54,108 nt of DNA from Proteiniphilum sp. (GTDB lineage Bacteria > Bacteroidota > Bacteroidia > Bacteroidales > Dysgonomonadaceae). Shown in pieces: positions 46,695-54,108 of the stretch. The notes beneath the pieces were generated by a model, which was not told the origin of the DNA, made no database searches, and was given only the letters and a program-made list of their open reading frames with translations. The first letter of the stretch is position 1; every line of letters starts with the position of its first letter. The stretch covers positions 1 through 54,108 of the forward strand of contig JAHDQF010000021.1 in assembly GCA_018433945.1 (NCBI GenBank). The letters are read 5' to 3'. The translations under genes and the position numbers were made by a program.

Positions 46695-49574
46695 ATGCTA
46701 TCCGCCTGTAAAAAATATCTATTTGCGGCTTTCCTCACCGTTGCGCTCGCTGTGCTCTCCTTGCCTGGCCGTGCACAGGATATCCCCTTCATTCCCCCGG
46801 TCTTTAACTACCCTACCGGCATCTATAAGGCGGGCAACCAGAACTGGGCCATAGCACAAGGAAGCAACGGGGTCATCTATGTTGGCAACAACAACGGGCT
46901 GCTGAGCTTTGAGGGGGTAAACTGGAAACTCCATCCCCTGCCGAACAATCTTTCCGTTAAGTCAATTTTTGTTGACACCACCATCACACCTGAGCGTATT
47001 TATGTGGGTTCTTTCGAAGAGTTTGGCTATTTTGAACCCGACGAGACAAATCAGCTTATTTACCATTCGATCAAAAATCTGGCAAAAGATTATCCGTTCC
47101 ATAACGATGAGGTGTGGACGATTCACCCTTTCAACGGCAAGCTCTATTTCCAGTCGTTTTCGGGTGTTTTCGTCTATGACGGGAAAGAGGTTACCACGCT
47201 GAAACCCTCTCCTGCGGTCTTGTATTTCTTTCCTGTCGGCGAAGAAATGTTTGCCCAACTGATCAATGACGATTTCTGCCGTTTCGACGGGGAGCAGTTT
47301 CATCCTGTGATCATGCGGGAACAGTTGAATGACGACAATGTTGTGGCCCTGTTACCTTTCGATGATGATTATCTGCTGGTCACCTCAAAGAGCGGTCTCT
47401 TCCGGTTTTCGGAAAATATGCAGACGATGATCCCCTGGACGATCTCCGCGGCACCGGAATTGCAGGAGGCGATCATCAACCGGGCCATGCTTTCGGGCAA
47501 TGCACAATATGTCTTCGGAACGCTGAACAGCGGCCTTTTTGCCATCGATAAGGATGGAAACAAGCTGTGGCACATCAACCGCTCCAACGGTTTGAACAAC
47601 AACACCGTTCTCGCGCTATACAACGACAGAGAGGACAATATATGGGCAGCCCTCGACAATGGTATCTCCCATATCCATACCCGCTCACACTTTACCCTTT
47701 TTGAGCCCGCCGATATGCAAATCGGGCTGGTGGAAGACATCCTCTATCATCAAAATACCCTTTATCTGGCCACCAACCTGGGAATATACCGTTATTCGGA
47801 AGAGGAGAAAAATTTCTTTCGATTAGCCGGGTTCGATATTCAGTCGTGGTTCATCAGAAGTTTCGGGAAGCAGGTTTTCGTGGGGCATAATTTAGGAACT
47901 TCCGAGCTTAAAAACGGCAGGGAGGTACCCATACCCGAAGCCATTTCCGGAGGGATGGATATCAAACAGGCCACCATCAACGGCAAAAACATTCTGCTGG
48001 AATCATCTTATACTTCCTTGTATGTATATACACAGGCTCCGTCGGGTGACTGGGTTTTCAGCCACCGTGTTGAAGGATTCTCCGACCTCATCAAAAACCT
48101 TGAGATAGACCCTGCCGGAAACATCTGGGCGGGTCACATGTACAAGGGGGTTTACCGTTTGCGGCTCGACAGTGAACTGCGTAAGGTGGCAGAGATGGAA
48201 TATTATCAGTCGCTCGATCAGGCGCAATCCTCCACTCCCCACCCTGTAAAGGTGATGAAACTGAAAGGGCGCATCGTGTTTACCGATGGAACCCTTTTTT
48301 ATACGTACGACGACATCCAACAGAAAATCATCCCGTATGATTTATTAAACATGGAGTTAGCTGATTTCGCAGATACCTACCGGATAGTTCCCGTGAACGA
48401 CAACCTCCACTGGTTCATCCGGAACTCAGAGTATGCCCTTGTGGCTTCCGAGGGAAACAACTATACCTTAAAAGACCGCATCCCTTACAGTATTCTTAAT
48501 AATCCTCCCAATGTGGATCGAGCCAACGTGTACGTAGCCGGCGAAAACACAACCTATTTTTGTCTGAATGGCGGGATCGGAAAATACACCTTTGCGGAAA
48601 GGATGCCAGCAGGGAAAAAAATATTGTACCTCTCTTCGGTGGAATATTACGACCGAAAGAGCGGCCGCACCTTCTATCTTGATCCCCGTAAAAATGCCAT
48701 CATTGCTTATCAGCATAACGACATCGGCTTTCAGTTTATGTACCCCGAATATTCGCAAAAAACATTCAGGGTGGAGTGTTATTTAGAGGGTTACGACAGC
48801 AGATGGGTGAATACCGGCGAAAACCTCTCCATCTCCTACAACAACCTGCCGGCCGCCGATTATATCCTGAAAGCACGCGTATTGGATATTTCGGGGATGG
48901 TACTATCTTCGGTGAGTTTCTCGTTCCGGATTAAAAACCCATGGTACAAAACATGGTGGGCCTATCTCTCCTACGCGCTGATCATCTTACTGATTGCCGG
49001 GCTGATCATTCGAAACCATATACTCAAGGTTGTTCAAAGGGAAAGCAAACTTTTCACGGAACAGGAAAACAGGCGTCTGGCGCAACTGGAAAAACAGGAG
49101 AAGGAGATCACCCGCCTGCAAAACGAGAAACTGGAGGCGGATCTCACGCACAAAAGCAAGGAACTGGCCAGCGCCACCATGATGATCATCAATCATACCG
49201 AATTTCTGAATAATTTGCGGACTCATATTCAGTCCCTTATGCTGTCAGGCAAGATTAACCGTACCGAGGGCAATGCGTTGTTGACAATGATCGGCAATAA
49301 TTTATCGGAAGAGGATGCATGGACTGTTTTTCAGGAAAACTTCGATCTCATCCATGAAAATTTCTTTCGCAAGCTCAAAGAGAGATACCCCGCACTCACC
49401 CCCTCTGATCTTAAACTCTGTACGCTGCTTCGCCTCAATTACTCCTCCAAGGAAATCGCCGGGATGATGAATATCTCCATCAGGGGAGTGGAAGCCGCTC
49501 GCTACCGGCTGCGGAAAAAACTCAACCTTCCTGAAACGGAGAATCTGGTCGATTTCATGATCAAGTTCAAATAA
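46695..49574 (+). CDS. Membrane-spanning propeller / Y_Y_Y sensor with C-terminal LuxR-type HTH
   Basis: A 959-residue one-component sensor-regulator. A signal sequence (about 1-28, ending GRAQ) leads into a periplasmic beta-propeller of regulator-propeller repeats (about 30-640), with units such as NGVIYVGNNNGLLSFEGVNW and DREDNIWAALDNGISHI. A Y_Y_Y domain follows (about 665-735, VECYLEGYDSRWVNTGENLS). One membrane span lies at about 752-773. A cytoplasmic coiled coil and a LuxR/GerE-like helix-turn-helix complete it (about 901-945, NYSSKEIAGMMNISIRGVEA). No histidine kinase or receiver domain is present, unlike hybrid two-component systems. It lies directly upstream of susC and likely controls it. 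An earlier GTG at 46623 overlaps the previous gene and is less likely. Confidence 0.88.
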   Translation: MLSACKKYLFAAFLTVALAVLSLPGRAQDIPFIPPVFNYPTGIYKAGNQNWAIAQGSNGVIYVGNNNGLLSFEGVNWKLHPLPNNLSVKSIFVDTTITPERIYVGSFEEFGYFEPDETNQLIYHSIKNLAKDYPFHNDEVWTIHPFNGKLYFQSFSGVFVYDGKEVTTLKPSPAVLYFFPVGEEMFAQLINDDFCRFDGEQFHPVIMREQLNDDNVVALLPFDDDYLLVTSKSGLFRFSENMQTMIPWTISAAPELQEAIINRAMLSGNAQYVFGTLNSGLFAIDKDGNKLWHINRSNGLNNNTVLALYNDREDNIWAALDNGISHIHTRSHFTLFEPADMQIGLVEDILYHQNTLYLATNLGIYRYSEEEKNFFRLAGFDIQSWFIRSFGKQVFVGHNLGTSELKNGREVPIPEAISGGMDIKQATINGKNILLESSYTSLYVYTQAPSGDWVFSHRVEGFSDLIKNLEIDPAGNIWAGHMYKGVYRLRLDSELRKVAEMEYYQSLDQAQSSTPHPVKVMKLKGRIVFTDGTLFYTYDDIQQKIIPYDLLNMELADFADTYRIVPVNDNLHWFIRNSEYALVASEGNNYTLKDRIPYSILNNPPNVDRANVYVAGENTTYFCLNGGIGKYTFAERMPAGKKILYLSSVEYYDRKSGRTFYLDPRKNAIIAYQHNDIGFQFMYPEYSQKTFRVECYLEGYDSRWVNTGENLSISYNNLPAADYILKARVLDISGMVLSSVSFSFRIKNPWYKTWWAYLSYALIILLIAGLIIRNHILKVVQRESKLFTEQENRRLAQLEKQEKEITRLQNEKLEADLTHKSKELASATMMIINHTEFLNNLRTHIQSLMLSGKINRTEGNALLTMIGNNLSEEDAWTVFQENFDLIHENFFRKLKERYPALTPSDLKLCTLLRLNYSSKEIAGMMNISIRGVEAARYRLRKKLNLPETENLVDFMIKFK

Positions 49575-49619
49575 ACAACTACTGTACACTTATTAATAAC
49601 CCTAAATCTAAGGTCCTGT

Positions 49620-49629
49620 GATTTAAATC
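49620..49629. promoter_or_regulatory. Palindrome in the 207-bp spacer before susC (possible operator)
   Basis: GATTTAAATC is a perfect 10-bp palindrome centred about 65 bp upstream of the susC -7 box. In the same spacer TATGCT occurs at 49637-49642 and 49671-49676, 34 bp apart. AT-rich DNA yields such palindromes by chance, so an operator role is only a suggestion. Confidence 0.2.
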
Positions 49630-49689
49630 TTTTATGTATGCTGACGTAGTAAAGAATTATCCTTTAAAAATATGCTTTACAACATAGAG

Positions 49690-49697
49690 TACTTTTG
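49690..49697 (+). promoter_or_regulatory. -7 box for susC-susD
   Basis: TACTTTTG, an exact TAnnTTTG match, lies 84 nt upstream of the susC ATG, giving a long AT-rich leader. The -33 region lacks TTTG, which would fit an activator-dependent promoter. Confidence 0.5.
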
Positions 49698-49781
49698 AAG
49701 AGGCAATTTATTTTTCAACCCGGAAAGGAGTTCATTATTTTGTAACAAATTCTTTTTCTAAACAAAAAAAATAATGAATCC

Positions 49782-52700
49782 ATGAAATTGAAATTAAAAA
49801 TCGCAACAGTTTTGAATCTCCTGCTGTTTTCCGTTATGTTGTTTGCCCAACAGCAAATAACTGTGACCGGAACGGTGACAGAAGGAGCTACGGGCGACCC
49901 TGCCATCGGGGTTACCGTATTGGTGAAAGGCACCAACCAAGGTACCGTGACCGATATCGACGGAAATTACACGCTGAACAACGTACCGGCTGACGCCACC
50001 CTTGTTTTCAGCTACATCGGCATGACCACCATAGAAGAACCGGTCAACGGCCGGACGGTGATCAATGCAGTCATGAATGAGGATGTCCAGGCCCTGGAAG
50101 AGTTGGTGGTGATCGGCTACGGAGCTGCACGCAAAAGAGATTTGACCGGCTCCATCGTCACTATCAGTGCAGATGAGATAGCAAACAGGCCCTCTGCAAA
50201 CCCGCTGGCATCCCTACAGGGTAAAGTGGCCGGCGTGCAGGTTGTAAACAGCGGCCGGGCAGGACAGGACCCGGAAATCAGAATTCGGGGGACAAATTCG
50301 GTGAATGGTTACAAACCACTTTACATTGTTGACGGATTATTTTCGGATAACATCAACTATATCAATCCTGCTGATATCCAATCGATGGAAATTCTGAAAG
50401 ACCCCTCTTCACTCGCTATTTTCGGAATGCGGGGAGCGAATGGTGTAATTATCATCACCACAAAAAAAGCCAAAGCGGGTCAAACAATTGTGAACCTGAA
50501 TGCATCTTACGGGTTAAAAAACATCAATGATTTAATTGACGTCACCAATGCCGCTCAGTTCAGGGAATTGTACGACGAACAGCGGGTGAACCAGGGAGCT
50601 CTTCCGTTTGATTACACCAATTGGGGTGCCGACACGAACTGGCAGGACGAATATTTTCGGACGGCATACATACTCAACAGCAATGCAAGCATAACCAGTT
50701 CCACAGAAAAAAGCAAATTTTATTTGGGAGTGGGTTATACATCGGAGGAAGGATCCATTGAAACGGAGAAATTTTCAAGAATAACCGTTAACCTCAGTAG
50801 TGAGTACAATGTAACGGATTTCCTGAAGTTTGGGTTTGCGGTAAACGGTAGTAAAAATCAATTACCCGATGCCAAGAATGTGGCATCTGTGGTGAGAGCG
50901 GCTCCCATCGCTCCTATTTTTGCCGATTACACGGATCCCGTTACGAACAATACGGAAACATTGTTGCACACCATGCCCGATTTCCAACGGGCACAACTAT
51001 GGAATCCATTGGTAGAAACTTACATTCGCGGTAATCACAATTTAGGGGTGAATCACCGGGCTGCAGGGAACATTTATGGCGAAGTGAACTTCCTGAAAAA
51101 TTTCACTTTTAAAACCACGCTGTTCCTGGATTACGGCATCAACGAGGGCCGCTCATTCTCGCCGGTCATTTATTTCTACAATCCGGAGATACCGGGTAAA
51201 GAGACGATGCAAGACAGACAGATAATAACCCAGTTGAAATCAACTGAATATACGGCACAGGGCGATTACATCCTGACATATCAAAACAGGTTTGATAAAC
51301 ATTCACTTACTGCAATGGGTGGGTTGACAACCAACTATCGCGAATTTTCACTGCTCAATGGGGAACGTAGCGAACTATTGGATAAAATTTATTTCAATGT
51401 TCCCGACAATCATGACAAGTGGTGGTTAACGTCATTGAGTAACGATGGAGCCCGTAATCAGTATGATGCTAACACCATTTATCAGTGGAGAAGATTCACC
51501 ATGTCTTACCTGTTAAGGACTTTGTACAGCTACAATGATCGTTATTTATTCAATGCTTCTTTCCGTAGAGACGGATCTTCTGTGTTCCGTGGGGTAGACA
51601 ATACCTGGAAAAACTTCTATACGTTTGGGGGAGGCTGGGTTGTATCGGAAGAAGACTTTATGGCTTCACAGAACGTAATCGACTATCTGAAGCTGAAGGG
51701 TTCATGGGGTGTTCTGGGAACCGAGAATACCGGAATAAACATCAACAATTACTATCCCACTTATCCGGAGCTCACATCGGTGGGTAGTGCGGTTTTTGGA
51801 CCCAATGAAGACATCATCCCCGGCTATACGAAAATATACAATGTCCAGGATTTGGATTGGGAAATGACCTATTCCTGGGAGGTGGGATTCGAAATGAATC
51901 TGCTGAACCAGCGGTTACGCCTGGAGCCAGTCTATTACAACAAGAGGACGAAAGACATCATTGTCTTGCTGGATTCCCGCGGGGGCGCATTCAATTCACT
52001 GGAAAACCTGGGCGATATCGAAAACAAAGGATGGGAGTTATCTGCTTCGTGGAGAGATCAAATTGGCAGTTCAGGATTTAATTATTCTTTGGGTGCGAAC
52101 ATCACAACCATCAACAACAAAGTGATCACACTGGGTCGCGATGAAGGAGATGCTATTTATGAAGGTGTGGCAAGAACCGTTGCCGGCCAGCCAATCGGAT
52201 ACTTTTACGGGTATGAGGTGGAAGGTGTTTACCAAAATAATGAAGATATCAAACAATCAGCACCCAATACAGTCTATGCTGTCAACCCGGGAGATCTGAA
52301 ATTTAAAGATATTAACGGGGATCAGGTAATCGATCAGAATGACCGTACCATGATTGGGCAACCACATCCCGATTTCACTTACGGATTCAATCTTGCATTG
52401 GATTATAAAGGGATTGATTTGTCGGTGGATATGATGGGAGTATATGGCAATGAAATTTACAGGGATTGGGACGTTTCCTCTTTCGCACAATTCAACTATC
52501 TGACCAAACGGATGGACCGATGGAACGGTGAAGGCACCTCCAACTGGGAACCGATATTAGAACCCAGCAGGGCTGTCAACCGTGCCTACTCTTCTTACTT
52601 TATTGAAGATGGTAGTTTTTTCCGCATCAAGAATTTGCAATTAGGCTATACCTTCAGCCCCTCATTTCTGAATAAAATCTACTTGAAATCGTTGCGATTG

Positions 52701-52847
52701 TACGCCAACATTGAAAATCTGAAGACATGGAGCAAAAACACCGGTTATACACCGGAAATAGGAGGAACGGCCATCCGGTCGGGTGTGGATACGGGTACTT
52801 ATCCAATGCCGGCAATCTATACATTTGGACTGAACATAACATTTTAA
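49782..52847 (+). CDS. SusC/RagA-family TonB-dependent outer-membrane receptor
   Basis: A 1021-residue importer of oligosaccharides or peptides. A signal peptide (1-22) is followed by a carboxypeptidase-regulatory-like domain (about 26-105, TVTGTVTEGATGDPAIGVTV). A TonB-box-like stretch is EELVVIGYGAARKRDLTGSI. The plug domain includes PLASLQGKVAGVQVVNSGRA and IRIRGTNSVNGYKPLYIVDG, and the 22-strand barrel ends with the aromatic IYTFGLNITF. There is no STN domain, so it is not an anti-sigma-signalling type. The full length is intact. Its partner susD follows by 24 nt. No hydrolase or other substrate clue is in the window. Confidence 0.96.
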   Translation: MKLKLKIATVLNLLLFSVMLFAQQQITVTGTVTEGATGDPAIGVTVLVKGTNQGTVTDIDGNYTLNNVPADATLVFSYIGMTTIEEPVNGRTVINAVMNEDVQALEELVVIGYGAARKRDLTGSIVTISADEIANRPSANPLASLQGKVAGVQVVNSGRAGQDPEIRIRGTNSVNGYKPLYIVDGLFSDNINYINPADIQSMEILKDPSSLAIFGMRGANGVIIITTKKAKAGQTIVNLNASYGLKNINDLIDVTNAAQFRELYDEQRVNQGALPFDYTNWGADTNWQDEYFRTAYILNSNASITSSTEKSKFYLGVGYTSEEGSIETEKFSRITVNLSSEYNVTDFLKFGFAVNGSKNQLPDAKNVASVVRAAPIAPIFADYTDPVTNNTETLLHTMPDFQRAQLWNPLVETYIRGNHNLGVNHRAAGNIYGEVNFLKNFTFKTTLFLDYGINEGRSFSPVIYFYNPEIPGKETMQDRQIITQLKSTEYTAQGDYILTYQNRFDKHSLTAMGGLTTNYREFSLLNGERSELLDKIYFNVPDNHDKWWLTSLSNDGARNQYDANTIYQWRRFTMSYLLRTLYSYNDRYLFNASFRRDGSSVFRGVDNTWKNFYTFGGGWVVSEEDFMASQNVIDYLKLKGSWGVLGTENTGININNYYPTYPELTSVGSAVFGPNEDIIPGYTKIYNVQDLDWEMTYSWEVGFEMNLLNQRLRLEPVYYNKRTKDIIVLLDSRGGAFNSLENLGDIENKGWELSASWRDQIGSSGFNYSLGANITTINNKVITLGRDEGDAIYEGVARTVAGQPIGYFYGYEVEGVYQNNEDIKQSAPNTVYAVNPGDLKFKDINGDQVIDQNDRTMIGQPHPDFTYGFNLALDYKGIDLSVDMMGVYGNEIYRDWDVSSFAQFNYLTKRMDRWNGEGTSNWEPILEPSRAVNRAYSSYFIEDGSFFRIKNLQLGYTFSPSFLNKIYLKSLRLYANIENLKTWSKNTGYTPEIGGTAIRSGVDTGTYPMPAIYTFGLNITF

Positions 52848-52871
52848 ATCAAAAAATAACAGTTGACCAAT

Positions 52872-53978
52872 ATGAAAAATAAAATATTCAAATTATTCAT
52901 CTTCGGTGTGGCAGGTCTGTTAGCCTTCACACAATTGAGTTGCAGCGATCTACTGGATCAGGAACCACAGGGAAAATGGACGGAAGGAGATAACCCCGGC
53001 GGTTCTTTCCAGACCGATGTCTTTTCCTTGTATGCAAGAATGAAAGGATGGGGAGTCACTGGAGGCATTCCTGCATTTGCAGTCCATAGCATCCGAAGCG
53101 AAGATGTGGAAAAGGGAAGTACTGTATCTGACGGATCTGACGTTGCTTCGATGTACGACAATTTTAATTACAACGCATCCGATGGGAACCTGGCCAGCTA
53201 CTACACCAGTAACTACGCCTTGATTCACACTGCAAACACGGTCATAACGGATATCAACGAAGCGAAAGATAACGGGGTAGTTCTGCAAAGAATTGATTCG
53301 CTCGTTCTGGGAGAAGCCCATTTCTTTCGTGCATTTTTATACTTTAATCTGGTAAGAGCATTTGGCGAAGTACCGCTGATAGATTTCAAGATCACGGATG
53401 CAGCTGAGACCAACATTCCCAAGTCAACGGCCGATGAAATATATGAATTGATTGATGCGGATTTGACAGTAGCAGAATCGTTACTGCCGCGGGAATGGGA
53501 GACCAGGTATCTGGGACGAGCCACCTGGGGTGCCGCCCGTGCATTGCATGCAAAAACATATATGCAACGGAATGATTGGGCCAATATGTTAACCGCATCG
53601 ACAGATGTCATTCATTCAGGTTTATACAATCTGAATACGCCGTTTAACCAGATTTTCAGGGAAAGCGGAGAAAATAGCAGCGAGTCTATTTTTGAATTAC
53701 AGTGCACGGCTACTGCTGCTTTGCCAGCCAGTACGGATATCGGAAGCCAGTACGCAGAAGTACAAGGCGTAAGAGGCGCAGGCGACTGGGATTTGGGATG
53801 GGGATGGAATTGCCCGACCCCCTTGCTGGCAGATGCTTTTGAAGAAGGCGACCCTCGCAAGGACGAAACTTTATTGTACTTCCTGAAACCGGGAGAAGAC
53901 CCTGAATCCATTCCCGCCAATGCACCTTATGGCGAAAAGCCCATAGCGCAGGAAGTGATGAACCGATATTATAACTAA
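52872..53978 (+). pseudogene. SusD/RagB-family surface lipoprotein, C-terminally truncated
   Basis: The visible frame has 368 residues; SusD proteins usually have about 500-600. A lipoprotein signal ends QLSC (C24). The TPR-type core is normal: LGEAHFFRAFLYFNLVRAFG, RATWGAARALHAKTYMQRND and GWGWNCPTPLLADAFEEGDP. The frame then stops at MNRYYN. In intact relatives this segment continues into a conserved region with an IRYADVLL-type helix, which is missing. The sequence after the stop does not encode it in any forward frame. The start ATG at 52872 is preferred to a TTG at 52863. Probably interrupted by an insertion at the right edge; binding of its partner SusC is likely impaired. Confidence 0.8.
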
Positions 53979-53981
53979 ATA

Positions 53982-54015
53982 GGTCTTCGTGTGACCGTCA
54001 GGTCATATGAAGAAC
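53982..54015 (+). repeat. Imperfect inverted repeat / hairpin just after the truncated susD
   Basis: Arms 53982-53996 and 54001-54015 pair around a 4-nt loop (GTCA). The inner 13 pairs are continuous, 11 Watson-Crick plus two G-U, then one mismatch and one further pair. The G-U pairs make the plus-strand hairpin stronger than the minus-strand one. It begins 3 nt after the susD stop. It may be a transposon end, a single-strand recombination site or a terminator. Confidence 0.75.
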
Positions 54016-54018
54016 GTG

Positions 54019-54043
54019 TTGTACTAATTTTGTACTAATTTTG
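54019..54043 (+). repeat. 11-bp tandem direct repeat (TTGTACTAATT)
   Basis: Two exact head-to-tail copies (54019-54029, 54030-54040) are followed by the first 3 nt of a third. Each junction also creates TAATTTTG, an exact -7 box (54025-54032, 54036-54043). The remaining 65 bases to the window end are T-rich and show no gene. Confidence 0.8.
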
Positions 54044-54108
54044 AAGTTGGTAAACTTATGGGTTTTGTGCCTTGATTTAAGTGTTTGTCATGGTTTTGTT
54101 CGGTACCG

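Noticed and set aside
52863-52871. TTG start for susD three codons upstream
   Set aside because: The ATG at 52872 begins directly at the basic signal-peptide end; the same reasoning rejects TTG starts at 12219, 23162 and 25469.
53989-54020. GTGTG followed by a short hairpin, like the 5' end of a group II intron
   Set aside because: The hairpin stem extends through the supposed exon, and the native susD frame is already lost before GTGTG. No intron-encoded reverse transcriptase can be checked in this window. Kept only as an outside possibility.

Overview
The window reads as chromosomal DNA of a Bacteroidota bacterium, most likely order Bacteroidales. The evidence is the SusC/SusD pair, DUF4270 and DUF4292-type proteins, a dut-TPR-DUF4292-EnvC operon, a dapB-lepB-WbqC run, and repeated TAnnTTTG promoter -7 boxes instead of TATAAT. 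GC content is moderate. A Dysgonomonadaceae-like genus (Proteiniphilum/Petrimonas type) is a guess from protein flavour only. No tRNA, rRNA or CRISPR array was recognised.

Layout. 1-3 kb: 5' part of a membrane pyrophosphatase gene (minus), divergent from a ROK-family regulator. 3-5.3 kb: metY followed 2 nt later by a membrane-anchored coiled-coil protein. 5.3-11 kb (minus): panC-panD-MATE exporter-outer-membrane barrel-ligA, closely spaced. 11.2-13.6 kb: an orphan N-terminal half of a GT5 glycogen synthase and a DUF4270 protein. 13.6-15.6 kb (minus): ruvB and queG. 15.8-19 kb: an overlapping surface-glycan trio (Wzx-type flippase, FkbM methyltransferase, GT2). 19-21.2 kb (minus): rnr. 21.3-27 kb: SDR epimerase, dapB, lepB, WbqC-like protein, gltX. 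27-29 kb: two Stealth-family sugar-phosphate transferases tail to tail. 29.2-33 kb: a 7TM-HD phosphodiesterase converging on guaA. 33.2-40 kb: TPR/PD40 protein, NfeD, FloA, nucleoside phosphorylase, M16 protease, ending at a strong hairpin terminator shared with the opposing operon. 40-45.8 kb (minus): dut-TPR-DUF4292-EnvC-like-nucleoside symporter. 45.9-54.1 kb: an unrecognised 241-residue protein, a membrane-spanning propeller/LuxR-HTH regulator, SusC, and a SusD gene that stops about one third early.

Most of the window is housekeeping: cell envelope, tRNA modification and charging, DNA repair and nucleotide metabolism. The accessory parts are the glycan trio, the Stealth pair and the regulator-SusC-SusD locus. 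The most notable signal is at the right edge. The SusD reading frame ends where the family's conserved C-terminal part should begin. It is followed by a 13-bp GU-containing hairpin and an 11-bp tandem repeat, as expected if a mobile element has been inserted there. Two intergenic arrays with a 7-bp period but unrelated unit sequences are the other structure not explained by genes.
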